A stretch of DNA of 64,000 nt. It comes from CAVQGZ01 sp942491665. GTDB lineage: Bacteria > Actinomycetota > Actinomycetes > Jiangellales > Jiangellaceae. Numbering within the stretch: position 1 is the stretch's first letter; every line of letters starts with the position of its first letter. The notes below the pieces were generated by a model, which did not search any database, was not told the DNA's origin, and saw only the letters and a program-made list of their open reading frames with translations. The stretch spans positions 77,659 through 141,658 of the forward strand of contig CALOBR010000003.1 of NCBI GenBank assembly GCA_942491665.1. The letters are read 5' to 3'. A program made the position numbers and the translations under genes. This document shows positions 44,686 to 54,021 of the stretch, piece by piece.

Positions 44686-46035
44686 GTGAGCGCCATCTCC
44701 GACGAGTCGATGACCGTTGTGCGTGAGACTGCCGAGGAGGCGGTGGCCAACCTGCGGGTCGTGCTCGAGCAGTGCGCCCTGGGTCGGGTGCGGTGCAGCG
44801 CCAAGACGCGCCGTCCCTCGGCCTCGGCGGTGGCCAACTTGGCCGGTCTGCTGGTGCGGGGCGACTTCTACCCACACGAGGCGATCGCCGCCTACGCGTG
44901 GCCACTGATCGTGCAGGCGGGCGGACTGGCCGAGCTTGCGGGAACACGGCTGCAGCTGACCGCCCGGGGTCGCAAGGCGCTCTCAGCGCCGCCGCATGCC
45001 ACCGTCCGCGACTTGTGGCGCAGGTGGGTCAGCAACGGCGTCATCGACGAGTTCAGCCGGGTCGAGAACATCAAGGGTCAGCGCAGCACCAACGTACTGT
45101 CCTCGGTCTCCACCCGCCGCAGAACTGTTGCCGCGGCGGTGGGCTCGTTGCCCGCGGGCACCTGGGTGCAGGTCGATGATCTGTTCACGCAGATGCGCCG
45201 CAGCGGGTGGGACCCCACCGTTGAGCGCAACGCACGGAGCCTGTGGCGGCTCTACCTAGCCGACCCGCAGTACGGAAGCCTCGGGTACGCCGGCCACCAC
45301 GGATGGGACATTCTGCAGGGCCGCTACACCCTGGCGGTCCTGTTCGAGTACGCGGCCACGCTGGGCCTGCTCGACGTGGCGTTCACCGACCCGTCCGGGG
45401 CACGCGGAGACTTCGAACACATCTGGGGCGCCGATGACTTGGCGTATCTGAGCCGCTACGACGGCCTGACCGCGGTGCGGGTCAACGACCTGGGCGCCTA
45501 CGTGCTGGGACTCACCGACCGGCCCCCTCTCGCCCCGACACCCACTGCGGCGCTGAAGGTGCTGCCCAACCACGACGTGGTCGCGGTCGGCGACCTTCCG
45601 CCAGGGCAGGCGATGACGCTGTCGGCGTTCGCCGAGCAGACCAACGAGCGGACCTGGCGGCTGACGATGGCGACCCTGCTGGCCGGCATCAGCGGCGGAC
45701 GCATCCTCGATGACCTGCACCAGCTGCTGGACAGCGCCAACAAGGGCTCGGTCCCCGAGACCGTCACCAGGCTGCTGGACGACGCAGCCGCACGCGGCTC
45801 GGCGCTGTCTGACCGGGGGGTGATGCGCCTGATCGAGTGCGCCGACCCGGCGACCGCCGCCCTGATCGCCCGCGACACCCGAACCGCGGCCTACTGCCGC
45901 CTGCTCGGTGACCAGCATCTAGCAGTGCCCGCCGAGCACGACGCCGCGTTCCGCGACGCGCTCGTCCACCTCGGGTACGCCCTACCCCCGGCCACCCACG
46001 GGCCCGAATCATCGCGCAGCCCTACCAACAGGTGA
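44686..46035 (+). CDS. XPB/Ssl2 N-terminal-like (helicase-associated) domain protein
   Basis: 449 aa, mostly helical. The C-terminal ~190 residues (TAALKVLPNHDVVAVGDLPP, TWRLTMATLLAGISGGRILD, VPETVTRLLDDAAARGSALS, VMRLIECADPATAALIA) match the helicase-associated domain found at the N-terminus of XPB/Ssl2. No helicase motor is present. The N-terminal half has winged-helix-like stretches (ATVRDLWRRWVSNGVIDEF). It is probably a DNA-interacting accessory protein; its place among toxin-antitoxin genes suggests a defence or regulatory role, which is inference. Confidence 0.65.
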   Translation: MSAISDESMTVVRETAEEAVANLRVVLEQCALGRVRCSAKTRRPSASAVANLAGLLVRGDFYPHEAIAAYAWPLIVQAGGLAELAGTRLQLTARGRKALSAPPHATVRDLWRRWVSNGVIDEFSRVENIKGQRSTNVLSSVSTRRRTVAAAVGSLPAGTWVQVDDLFTQMRRSGWDPTVERNARSLWRLYLADPQYGSLGYAGHHGWDILQGRYTLAVLFEYAATLGLLDVAFTDPSGARGDFEHIWGADDLAYLSRYDGLTAVRVNDLGAYVLGLTDRPPLAPTPTAALKVLPNHDVVAVGDLPPGQAMTLSAFAEQTNERTWRLTMATLLAGISGGRILDDLHQLLDSANKGSVPETVTRLLDDAAARGSALSDRGVMRLIECADPATAALIARDTRTAAYCRLLGDQHLAVPAEHDAAFRDALVHLGYALPPATHGPESSRSPTNR

Positions 46036-46422
46036 GTCACTCCGCCGCGTAGCGTGCGCCCGCGGCCGTGTCACTTCGGCCGCAAGTGGGGCATTGACTG
46101 TGCCGATGGCTCGGCGAGAGGCATCTGACGGAATGGCGCCCGACGCGTTCTTGCGTTGGTGCCGACTCGTGCGGGTTAGTGCGCTGACCAGTGTCTACGT
46201 CTCGGAGACTTGTGCTGGTTGGTACGCCTGGTTCGGGCTTCTCCGGGCAGTGCCGTCGCGTTTCCTAGCGCGATGTTAGCGCCAACCCTCTCGCCGCATC
46301 GGGTGTCCCGGGTTGGTCCCGCCCCTCGGAGCCTGTGTCGGATGAGGTCCGTAGCGACACCCGACGACACTCCTTGTGGGGCAGTCCATGAAACGAGATA
46401 CCTCCCTTGGACAGGCACACCC
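46036..46422. other. Leader of the duplicated module, no gene seen
   Basis: 387 bp without a supported gene. From 46147 it is conserved with 52156 onward. It includes the repeated hexamer TAGCGC (46266-46271, 46277-46282) shortly before the HTH gene, possible binding sites for that protein. Confidence 0.5.
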
Positions 46423-47490
46423 ATGAGCCAGTTCTCCGATGAATCAACCACCGTCCCTTCCGAGGACTTCTCCGGGCCGGGAAGCCTGCGAGTCGAAGAC
46501 CAACCCTTCGCGCTCGTGCCCGAATGGGTCATCGACACCGACATCTCCGACGCCGCCTTCCGTGTCTACTCCCTCCTCCTGCGCTACGGCAATACCTCCG
46601 GGCAACGCATGCCCAGCCGGAAACTGTTGGCTGTCCGGCTGCACCGTTCTGTTGACGCTGTGGACCGGGCCGTCCGCGAGCTCGTCGGCGCCGGCCTGCT
46701 GCGGGTCGAGCACCGCCGAGCCGGCCGGCGGAACCTCACCAACCGCTACCACCTCACCACCGCCGACCCGCAGCGCTCTCGCAGCGGGGCTACCCGCAGA
46801 ACTGCCCCCACCCCGCCGGCGACACCCCCGGTCGACCCGGATGCCCCGGTGGGCGAGGGCCGCAGTTCTGCGGGTAGCCGCACATCCGCGGCCACCCCCG
46901 ACGCGTCTGGTGGCCGCAGATCCGCGGGGAGGGTGGCCGCAGAACCGCGGCCCGACCCAGAGAAGAAGACCCATAACCCTCCTCCCCCCGCCCCCCAGCC
47001 AGCGTTCGGCACGGCGACGACGTGGCGGGAGGAGGAGGTCCTCATCCGCTGCGCCATCACCGACCTCGACCCCCTGGTCGAACGCTGCCGCCGAGCCCGG
47101 CAGGCACTGGACAAGCCGACCGGGCGGTGGACCCGCCACACCCTGCACGCCGCCCTCCAACTCGCCCTCACCCGCGGCTGGCCCCCCACCCACATCGAGA
47201 CGGCGCTGCTGACAGTCGCCGCCGACCCCGACACCCGCTCCCCCATGCGACTGGCCGAAGCCGGCCCCTGAGGGGACGCCCACCCGTGGCCGCACAACCC
47301 AGCGCCCGGACTCGACGACGTCGACCTCGCCGCGCTGGAGGCCGAACTCGACGACGTCGCCGAACACCGACCCGCCCTGCAAGCCCAAGCTCGCACCGAG
47401 CTCACCGCCGAACACTTCCCCCTCACCCGGGCCACCGTCGTCGCCCGCGCCGTCCAGATCCTCCACCGCACCCGCGGAGACGCCGCATGA
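46423..47490 (+). pseudogene. HTH replication-initiator-like protein, interrupted by a nonsense codon (copy 1)
   Basis: Starts MSQFSDESTTVPSEDF. The N-terminal winged helix (VPEWVIDTDISDAAFRVYSL; MPSRKLLAVRLHRSVDAVDR) resembles replication-associated HTH proteins of actinobacterial integrative elements. A Pro-rich linker and a helical domain (LVERCRRARQALDKPTGRWT) follow. At 47269-47271 a TGA stands where copy 2 has TGG. The same frame then stays open for 73 codons and ends HRTRGDAA at 47490, as in copy 2. The stretch to the TGA encodes 282 aa and may still be made. Confidence 0.75.
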
Positions 47491-47596
47491 CCACGCCAGG
47501 GGCGGTCCACGCAAAGGATGTGCCGCGAGGACAGCCAACTCGCTGTGTGTCCAAGGGCGCGACGTCGTCGTGGGGCCGCTGGCTACTCTGGGAGGC

Positions 47597-47920
47597 ATGG
47601 CGGTGCCTACGTCGACGAGCCGGTCCATGCGGCAGGTGATCGAGCAGCACCGGCCACGCATCGACGCCATCCTGGCCCGATACGAGGCATCGAACCCACG
47701 ACTGTTCGGATCAGTAGCCCGCGGCGACGCCACAGAAGGCAGCGACATCGACCTCCTGGTCGACCTCGACCCGGCAGCCGACGGCAATCCGCTCCTGCGG
47801 GTCGCCGGGATCGCCGAAGAACTCAGCACCCTGCTCGGCATGCACGTCGACGTCGTCACCGACGTCCTGCTGCGCGACCAGGTCGCCACCAGCGCCCACG
47901 CCGACGCGGTCGCGATGTGA
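47597..47920 (+). CDS. mntA: MntA-type nucleotidyltransferase antitoxin (copy 1)
   Basis: 107 aa. The minimal nucleotidyltransferase motif GSx10DxD is exact: GSVARGDATEGSDIDLLVDL. In MntA/HepT systems the antitoxin AMPylates the HEPN toxin and silences it. The stop overlaps the hepT start (GTGA). Both a TACTCT box 7 nt before the ATG and GGGAGG are present, so initiation could be leaderless or SD-led. Confidence 0.9.
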   Translation: MAVPTSTSRSMRQVIEQHRPRIDAILARYEASNPRLFGSVARGDATEGSDIDLLVDLDPAADGNPLLRVAGIAEELSTLLGMHVDVVTDVLLRDQVATSAHADAVAM

Positions 47921-48258
47921 ACCGTCCCGCCAACGAACGCCTCACCGACATCCTCACCGCGATCGACCGAACGCTGACCTACCGCCCACGGCTGGACGAC
48001 CCGGACCCCTCCATCGCCGCGATGGCCTACGACGCCGTCCTGCGCAACCTGGCGGTAATCGGTGAAGCCGTCCGGGCACTACCCGATCAGGTCAAGACCC
48101 GACAGCCTGACGTGCCATGGGCATCCATCGCCGGGCTACGCAACGTCGTCGTCCACGAATACTTCCGAGTCGACCCCACCCTGATCAAAGACATCATCGA
48201 CAACGACCTCACCACCCTGGCCCACGCCGCACAGACTCTCCTACGCGACGCCCGGTAG
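47917..48258 (+). CDS. hepT: HepT-type HEPN ribonuclease toxin (copy 1)
   Basis: 113 aa. The catalytic RX4HXY motif is intact (RNVVVHEYF), preceded by the helical segment AVIGEAVRALPDQVKTRQPD and VPWASIAGL. HEPN toxins cleave RNA; the RX4HXY Tyr is the AMPylation target in HepT. Translationally coupled to mntA. Confidence 0.9.
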   Translation: MNRPANERLTDILTAIDRTLTYRPRLDDPDPSIAAMAYDAVLRNLAVIGEAVRALPDQVKTRQPDVPWASIAGLRNVVVHEYFRVDPTLIKDIIDNDLTTLAHAAQTLLRDAR

Positions 48259-48633
48259 AACGCAGGTAGGTCACAACTCGGGTCATGCGTTGCCAGCCCA
48301 CAGAACGCCAGCATCCGGTAGGCGAGAGTGCCCCGTCCGCCCAGATGTACGCACGCCCGATGCCCAATCTCGCGGTTGTGGCGTCCGGGGTTGTCTGAGA
48401 GGGGCACGGATGGCACGACGTGCGGTGTCTCGAAACCTGGCCGTGCACATCGGGGTGCTCGAACGCTGTTCGCACGTCCTGCCATGTTCGCGCCACCTTG
48501 CCAGTCGGTGGAGGCGCCATCTACGACGTTCAGCCCGAGCCGAGGCAGTCGGACTCGAGAGATGGTGGCGAAACAACCCGTCCACAGATAAAGTTATCGG
48601 TATACGTTTCGTTTCAACGGGAGGGAGGCCGGC
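48259..48633. other. Intergenic region with abiE promoter
   Basis: 375 bp. No supported gene. The right end (about 48590-48633) is AT-rich with GGTATACGTTTCG and ends GGGAGGGAGG, a promoter and ribosome site for abiEi. Confidence 0.45.
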
Positions 48634-49191
48634 ATGCCTGCCGCGACACTGCTGCGCGCTGGTGAACGCGCCACGTCCCGCAGCGCGTTCTACCGGCGTG
48701 CGAACGCGGGCGCCTACGAGAGGATTGCGCGCGGCCTCTACCTGCCCGCAGACGCTGATGCGGCCGACTGGGACTGGCTTGAGGCGGCCGCCAAGCATCC
48801 CCAGGCGACCCTCTGCTTGACCTCAGCGCTGGCCTACCACGACCTGACTGACGAGATCCCTCAGGCACTCGACATCGCCATTCCGAGGGGTTGCCGAACT
48901 CCGGCGACTGAGGGGGTCATTGCCTGGCACCACTTCGCTGCTGACTCCTTCAGCCTCGGTCGGACGACCATCACCATTCCTGGCTCGACCATGCGCATGG
49001 GCATCTACAGCCCGGAGCGGTCCATCGCTGACGCGTTCCGGCTACGGGGCTCGGTGGGGTACGAGCTGGGGCGCGACGCGCTGCGGAGGTGGCTGGACCG
49101 GGGCGGCAAGCCTGCCGACCTGCTGGAGATCGCGTCGAAGCTGCCGCGGACTCGGGGGCCCCTGCTGCGGACGCTGGAGGTGATGACCTGA
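48634..49191 (+). CDS. AbiEi-type antitoxin
   Basis: 185 aa. An N-terminal winged helix (RSAFYRRANAGAYERIARGL, then YLPADA) and the AbiEi C-terminal domain (TLCLTSALAYHDLTDEIPQA; MGIYSPERSIADAFRLRG) are recognisable. AbiEi represses the operon and counteracts the AbiEii nucleotidyltransferase. The stop overlaps the abiEii start (TGATG). Confidence 0.87.
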   Translation: MPAATLLRAGERATSRSAFYRRANAGAYERIARGLYLPADADAADWDWLEAAAKHPQATLCLTSALAYHDLTDEIPQALDIAIPRGCRTPATEGVIAWHHFAADSFSLGRTTITIPGSTMRMGIYSPERSIADAFRLRGSVGYELGRDALRRWLDRGGKPADLLEIASKLPRTRGPLLRTLEVMT

Positions 49192-50042
49192 TGGCGGTGA
49201 GTGACGCTGAAGTCCTTCGGCGGCTTCAACGCCAAGCGCAAACGTCAAGGAAGACCGATGCCCCAGTTACGACCGGCGAGTTGGTGACCCGTCATGCGTT
49301 GGAGTCGTTCCTGGACCGGCTTCAGCGGACTCCGCACGGGAAGGACTTCGTGCTGAAGGGCGGCATCCTGCTTGCCGTCTACGGATTTCGCCGGCCAACC
49401 AAGGACGTGGACTCCGAGGCCATGTCGGCGTCCGTCACCGCAGCGCACATTGAACAAGTCGTGCGGGACGTCGCGGCTGTCGAGGCCGAAGACGGGCTCG
49501 CAATCGACCTGAGCAGCCTAGGCATCCAGACCATTCGGGAGGCCGCTGGCTACCCCGGCCTTCGGGTGCGGGTGCACGGCACGGTTGGGACAGCACGGGT
49601 CGTCGTGGCTTGGGACATCTCGACAGGTGACCCCGCCGTCCCCCCGCCGAAGGTGGTGTCCGTTCCCCGAGTCCTGGGTGAGCCCATCGAGATGCTCGGG
49701 TACGCGCCAGAGACGTCGATCGCGGAGAAGGGCGTCACGATCCTCGAGCGTGGCATCACGAGCACGCGCTGGCGTGACTACGTCGACATCGTGCAGCTCG
49801 CCAAGCAGGGTCTCGACCGTAGCCTGCTGTTGGACTCGGCACGGGCTGTCGCGCGGTACCGCCAGGTCACTCTTCGCCCCGTGGCGGACTCGGTCGCCGG
49901 CTACGGCGCGGCCTCGCAGGCCAAGTGGGCGGCATGGCGTCGGAAGGAACGCCTCGAGAACCTGTGCGAGCCGAGTCTGGACGACCAGATGATGAAGGTC
50001 AGTGCCGTCTTGGACCCAGTGTTCTCCTCCGGGCCGGAGTAA
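49191..50042 (+). CDS. AbiEii-type nucleotidyltransferase toxin
   Basis: 283 aa. Motif I/II region FVLKGGILLAVYGFRRPTKD followed by VDSEA gives GG and TxDxD-like elements; SIAEKGVTILERGITSTRWR and DYVDIVQL form the conserved C-terminal catalytic region (Lys, Asp). AbiE systems block phage by toxin-induced bacteriostasis. Coupled to abiEi. Confidence 0.87.
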   Translation: MAVSDAEVLRRLQRQAQTSRKTDAPVTTGELVTRHALESFLDRLQRTPHGKDFVLKGGILLAVYGFRRPTKDVDSEAMSASVTAAHIEQVVRDVAAVEAEDGLAIDLSSLGIQTIREAAGYPGLRVRVHGTVGTARVVVAWDISTGDPAVPPPKVVSVPRVLGEPIEMLGYAPETSIAEKGVTILERGITSTRWRDYVDIVQLAKQGLDRSLLLDSARAVARYRQVTLRPVADSVAGYGAASQAKWAAWRRKERLENLCEPSLDDQMMKVSAVLDPVFSSGPE

Positions 50043-50296
50043 CGCGAGGATCGATAATCGTCTCGTCAGCGCCGCCCCTCGGTCTCGTAGTTGACCTTGA
50101 CTTCGTCCTCGGCCAGCATCTTGCTGCCGCCCACCGGGCTGCCAGGCGAGCGCAGCGGGGTCGGCGTGATCCTTGGTGCTCGGTCGCTGGGCCGTGCGCT
50201 GGTGCGCACGGTGCGCACTGTGCGACGACCGTCGCGCCTGCGGCCCGCCTTGACGCCCTACACGCGCGTCGAAAGGGCCCGGCGCAGCCGCTTCCA

Positions 50297-50443
50297 GTGT
50301 GGTCCTTCCCCAGCGTCGACTGGTCCTTCCCCAGCGTCGACTGGTCCTTCTTGTTCTTCATCGTGATGTTCCTGTTCATCCCGCTGCTCGTCGTGCTGGT
50401 CGTCGTCGACGCTGTGCTCGCGGTGAGGAGTTCATCCGTTTGA
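50297..50443 (+). CDS. Possible small membrane protein with WSFPSVD repeats
   Basis: 48 codons from GTG 50297: two WSFPSVD heptads, encoded by a 21-bp tandem repeat (50299-50340), then one strong hydrophobic helix (FLFFIVMFLFIPLLVVLVVV). No ribosome site is visible and no homology is recognised. The surrounding 50043-50683 contains no other supported gene. Confidence 0.35.
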   Translation: MWSFPSVDWSFPSVDWSFLFFIVMFLFIPLLVVLVVVDAVLAVRSSSV

Positions 50444-50683
50444 GAAGCCGCGCGGAGCTTCCCGGACCGGCCACGGGGCCGTCAGTGGCCCCGCGAGGCC
50501 CTGCGTGGCTGCATACGGACGACACGTTCGACCTTGACGTGCGTCTCCTGCCCGACCGTGGGCCTGTCCGCACAGCGGCGTCGGCGCAGATGCGCAGGTC
50601 GACCTGGGGCGCCGACCCAAGCTCCCGCGCGGGCGCCTCACAGAGCCGGGGTGACGCGGTGACCGGCGCCGCCCTGGGGCGGA

Positions 50684-51955
50684 CTACGAGGGGCGTAGGC
50701 CCTGCCCTGTGGCGCCAGTGCTCTGCGGTGGGGGGCCGGCGTCGGGTGCGACGCCGGCGTCACGATCGAGGTGGAGGTGGGCGTCGAGGGCGTCGGCGAC
50801 GTGGCCGTCGGTGAGCGGGAGGGCGTGGGCGTACTCCCGCAGGGTGGTGGCGGCGTCGGCGTGACCCAGACGTGCTTGGGCGGCCAGGACCTGGCCGCGG
50901 GCCACGAGGAACGTGGCCACGGTGTGGCGCAGGCGGTGCAGGCTGGCATCCGGTACGCCGGCCTCGTCACGCAGCCGGGCGAAGCGGTGACCGAGAACCT
51001 CCGCGCCCACGTGTCGTTCGTGGGCGAGGTCGGGGCTGAACAACCACGGGCCCAGCGTTCCCCCGGCTCGCTCGGTCCACTGCTGGTCCAGGTGGTGCCA
51101 CAACGCGGCGGTGGACGCCCCCAGCGTCAAGGTTCGGGCCTGGCCGGACTTGGGGGTCGTGAGCTGTCCGGCCGACAGTCCTCGCTCGATCGTCAACACC
51201 CGCCCGGACAGGTCGGTGAGCATCAAGGCGGCCAGCTCGCCTCGGCGAGCACCGGTGTCGGCGGCCAGCCGGACCAGCAGCAGGTCCTGCTCGGCCCGAT
51301 GGACGCGCCCGGGCAAGCCGCCCGCGTCATGGTTGGCGTGGGCCTCCAACACGCGGGTCTCCGCGGTGACCAGCAGCGCCCGCACAGCATCGTCGGGCAG
51401 CGGCCGCCGGGGTGGGACACGGGCAGGTCCCCGCATCCCGCGCAGCGGATGCTCGACCAGCAGACGTTCCTCCCACGCCCACGACAACGCCGAGCGCAGC
51501 ACCCGGAACCGCCCGGCGACCACCGCCGGACCCGCCCCGGCATCAGCCCACCGCGCCATCGCCGCACGCACGAGCTGTGGAGTCAGCCGCGCGGCCACCA
51601 CGTCGGCCAGCGGGTCCGCGCACAGCGCCCGCGACACCGAACGGGTCCCGACCCGTGTCGAGGGCTTCCACGCGTGGTCGGCCACCAGCCACAGCCCCAC
51701 CAGCCGTTGCAGGGTCAACGCCGAGCCCGAGCGGCCCCGCCCGGCGGCCACCAGCACCCCACGGCGGGCCTCGGCGTCGGCCGCACTCCCGTACACCGTC
51801 ACCGACACCTGCCGGAACCGGCCCGTCACCGGGTCCGGCACCCCAGGAACCCGAACCTCCCACACCCCCGGGCGGCGCTCACGCTGACTGCCACTCCCCC
51901 GACGTCGACGAGCAGGACCAGAAGGCACGGAAGTCGTCATCACCCCAGCCTGCAC
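50684..51955 (-). CDS. Tyrosine-type site-specific integrase
   Basis: 423 aa. N-terminal arm-binding-like region (RPGVWEVRVPGVPDPVTGRF), core-binding domain (about 95-200) and catalytic domain with Arg I in DTGARRGELAALML, HxxR in SLHRLRHTVATFLVARG, His/Tyr in LGHADAATTLREYAHAL. It appears intact. The start may be GTG 51955 or ATG 51940. A 3' tRNA-Arg fragment lies about 145 bp upstream, fitting a tRNA-targeting integrative element. Confidence 0.92.
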   Translation of the reverse strand: MQAGVMTTSVPSGPARRRRGSGSQRERRPGVWEVRVPGVPDPVTGRFRQVSVTVYGSAADAEARRGVLVAAGRGRSGSALTLQRLVGLWLVADHAWKPSTRVGTRSVSRALCADPLADVVAARLTPQLVRAAMARWADAGAGPAVVAGRFRVLRSALSWAWEERLLVEHPLRGMRGPARVPPRRPLPDDAVRALLVTAETRVLEAHANHDAGGLPGRVHRAEQDLLLVRLAADTGARRGELAALMLTDLSGRVLTIERGLSAGQLTTPKSGQARTLTLGASTAALWHHLDQQWTERAGGTLGPWLFSPDLAHERHVGAEVLGHRFARLRDEAGVPDASLHRLRHTVATFLVARGQVLAAQARLGHADAATTLREYAHALPLTDGHVADALDAHLHLDRDAGVAPDAGPPPQSTGATGQGLRPS

Positions 51956-51984
51956 CCACCACCGGAACCGAACCTGGGGACACG

Positions 51985-52007
51985 ATCAAGGGACACATCA
52001 AGGGACA
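51985..52007. repeat. Direct repeats between integrase and att site
   Basis: ATCAAGGGACA at 51985-51995 and 51997-52007 (12-bp period). The position between int and the att core suggests integrase arm-type binding sites. Confidence 0.4.
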
Positions 52008-52100
52008 AGGGCCAGCCCACCGAGCCCGATCCACGGCCACACAGGAAGGCCCGGACCGCGTCCATGCAGGTCAGCGACACACTCGAGGCCAAAGCGAAGG

Positions 52101-52144
52101 GGCGCGCCCGAAGGGATTCGAACCCCTAACCTTCTGATCCGTAG
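52101..52144 (-). other. Probable attachment site: 3' half of tRNA-Arg(ACG)
   Basis: On the minus strand the 44 bp read from the anticodon loop (CTACGGA) through TCAGA, the variable loop, the T arm AGGGG-TTCGAAT-CCCTT and acceptor CGGGCGC plus GCC. The 5' half of the tRNA is absent: identity stops exactly at loop position 32, a classic integrase crossover point. No complete tRNA-Arg was found in the window. Confidence 0.82.
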
Positions 52145-52429
52145 GTTTCCGACTTGTTCTTGCGTTGGTGTCGACTCGTGCGGGTTAGTGCGCTGACCAG
52201 TGTCTTCGTCTCGAAGGCTGGTGCTGGTTGGTCCGTCTGGTTCGGTCTTCTGCGGGCAGTGCCGTTGCGTTTCCTAGCGCCGTGTTAGCGCCAACCCTCT
52301 CGCCTGCGGGTGTCTCGGGTTGGTCCCGGCCCCTCGGAGCCTGTGTCGGATGAGGTCCGTAGCGACACCCGACGACACTCCTGTGGGGCAGTCCGTGAAC
52401 CGAGATACCTCCCTTGGACAGGCACACCC

Positions 52430-53498
52430 ATGAGCCAGTTCTCCGATCAATCGACCACCGTCCCTTCCGACGACTTCCACCCGCCGGGGAGCCTGCGGGT
52501 CGAGGACCAACCCTTCGCGCTCGTGCCCGAATGGGTCATCGACACCGACATCTCCGACGCCGCCTTCCGTGTCTACTCCCTCCTCCTGCGCTACGGCAAT
52601 ACCTCCGGGCAACGCATGCCCAGCCGGAAACTGCTGGCTGTCCGGCTGCACCGTTCTGTTGACGCCGTGGACCGGGCCGTCCGCGAACTCGCCGACACCG
52701 GCCTCGTCCGCATCGAGCACCGCCGAGCCGGACGACGCAACCTGACCAACCGCTACCACCTCACCACCACCGACCCGCAGGGCTCTCGCAGCGGGGGTGG
52801 CCGCGGATCTGCCCCCACCCCGTCGGCGACACCCCAGGTCGACCCGGATGCCCAGGTGGGTGAGGGCCGCGGTTCTGCGGGTAGCCGCACATCTGCGGCC
52901 ACCCCCGATGCGTCTGGTGGCCGCAGTTCTGCGGGGAGGGTGGCCGCAGAACTGCGGCCCGACCCAGAGAAGAAGACCCAAGACCCTCCTCCCCCCACCC
53001 CCTCACGCCCGTCCGGAACGATCGTCGCGGTGGCGGGAGGAGGACGTCCTCACCCGCTGCGGCATCACCGACCTCGACGCCCTGGTCGAACGCTGCCGCC
53101 GAGCCCGGCAGGCACTGGACAAGCCGACCGGGCGGTGGACCCGCCACACCCTGCACGCCGCCCTCCAGCTCGCCCTCACCCGCGGCTGGCCCCCCGCCCT
53201 CATCGAGCCGGCGCTGCTGACCGTGGCCGCGGACCCCGACACCCGCTCCCCGATGCGCCTGGCCGAAGCCGGCCCCTGGTGGGACACCCACCCTGCAGAG
53301 TCCGCTGATCCTCCACGGCTCGAGGAGGTCGACCTGGCCGCGCTGGAAGCCGAACTCGACGACGTCGCCCAACACCGACCCGCCCTGCAAGCACAAGCCC
53401 GCACCGAGCTCACCGCCGAACACTTCCCCCTCACCCGAACCACCGTCGTCGCCCGCGCCGTCCAGATCCTGCACCGCACCCGCGGAGACGCCGCATGA
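52430..53498 (+). pseudogene. HTH replication-initiator-like protein, frameshifted (copy 2)
   Basis: Starts MSQFSDQSTTVPSDDF and matches copy 1 through the winged helix and Pro-rich linker. At about 53020-53035 one extra base (GTCGCGGTGGCGG versus ACGACGTGGCGG) changes frame. The rest (WREEDVLTRCGITDLDALVE ... WWDTHPAESADP ... HRTRGDAA) lies in the +1 frame and ends at 53498. The position of the copy 1 nonsense codon is Trp here. Confidence 0.78.
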
Positions 53499-53613
53499 CC
53501 ACCCCAGGGACAGGTTCACTCCCAGGCTGCGCCGCGCGACATCCCCCCACCTCGCGGGGTCTGTCCCCCCAGGACGCGACGTCGACGTGAGGCCGCTGGC
53601 TACTCTGGGAGGC

Positions 53614-53934
53614 ATGGCGGTGCCTACGTCGACGAGCCGGTCCGTGCGGCAGGTGATCGAGCAGCACCCCGCACACGTCAACGCCCTGACCCGATACGGG
53701 GCAACGAACCCACGACTGTTCGGATCGGTAGCCCGCGGCGACGCCGCAGAAGGCAGCGATATCGACCTCCTGGTCGACCTCGACCCGGCAGCCGACGGCA
53801 ACCCGCTCCTGCGGGTCGCCGGGATCGCCGAAGAACTCAGCACCCTGCTCGGCATGCACGTCGACGTCGTCACCGACGTCCTGCTGCGCGACCAGGTCGC
53901 CACCAGCGCCCACGCCGACGCGGTCACGATGTGA
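53614..53934 (+). CDS. MntA-type nucleotidyltransferase (copy 2, orphan)
   Basis: 106 aa with the intact GSx10DxD motif (GSVARGDAAEGSDIDLLVDL). It differs from copy 1 mainly at residues 17-30 (one residue shorter). Its hepT partner is destroyed, so it would be an antitoxin without its own toxin, possibly able to act on the copy 1 HepT. Confidence 0.85.
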   Translation: MAVPTSTSRSVRQVIEQHPAHVNALTRYGATNPRLFGSVARGDAAEGSDIDLLVDLDPAADGNPLLRVAGIAEELSTLLGMHVDVVTDVLLRDQVATSAHADAVTM

Positions 53935-54021
53935 ACCGTTCCTCCAACGAACGCCTCACCGACATCCTCGCCGCGATCGACAGAACGCTGACCTACCGCC
54001 CACGGCTGGACGACCCGGACC
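53931..54021 (+). pseudogene. hepT copy 2, truncated after 30 codons
   Basis: Begins MNRSSNERLTDILAAIDRTL and continues TYRPRLDDPD, then joins IS110 sequence in the opposite orientation. The catalytic RX4HXY region is lost. Confidence 0.9.

Larger units (their letters stand above)
46147..48007 (+). repeat. Duplicated rep-like/mntA/hepT module, copy 1
   Basis: About 1.86 kb, strongly similar to 52156-54021 but with substitutions and indels spread along it. The spacer before mntA is the least conserved part. Copy 1 keeps an intact mntA-hepT pair. Confidence 0.9.
52156..54021 (+). repeat. Duplicated rep-like/mntA/hepT module, copy 2
   Basis: Second copy of 46147-48007, starting 11 bp after the tRNA-Arg fragment and ending abruptly inside hepT where IS110 copy C begins. 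Confidence 0.9.
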
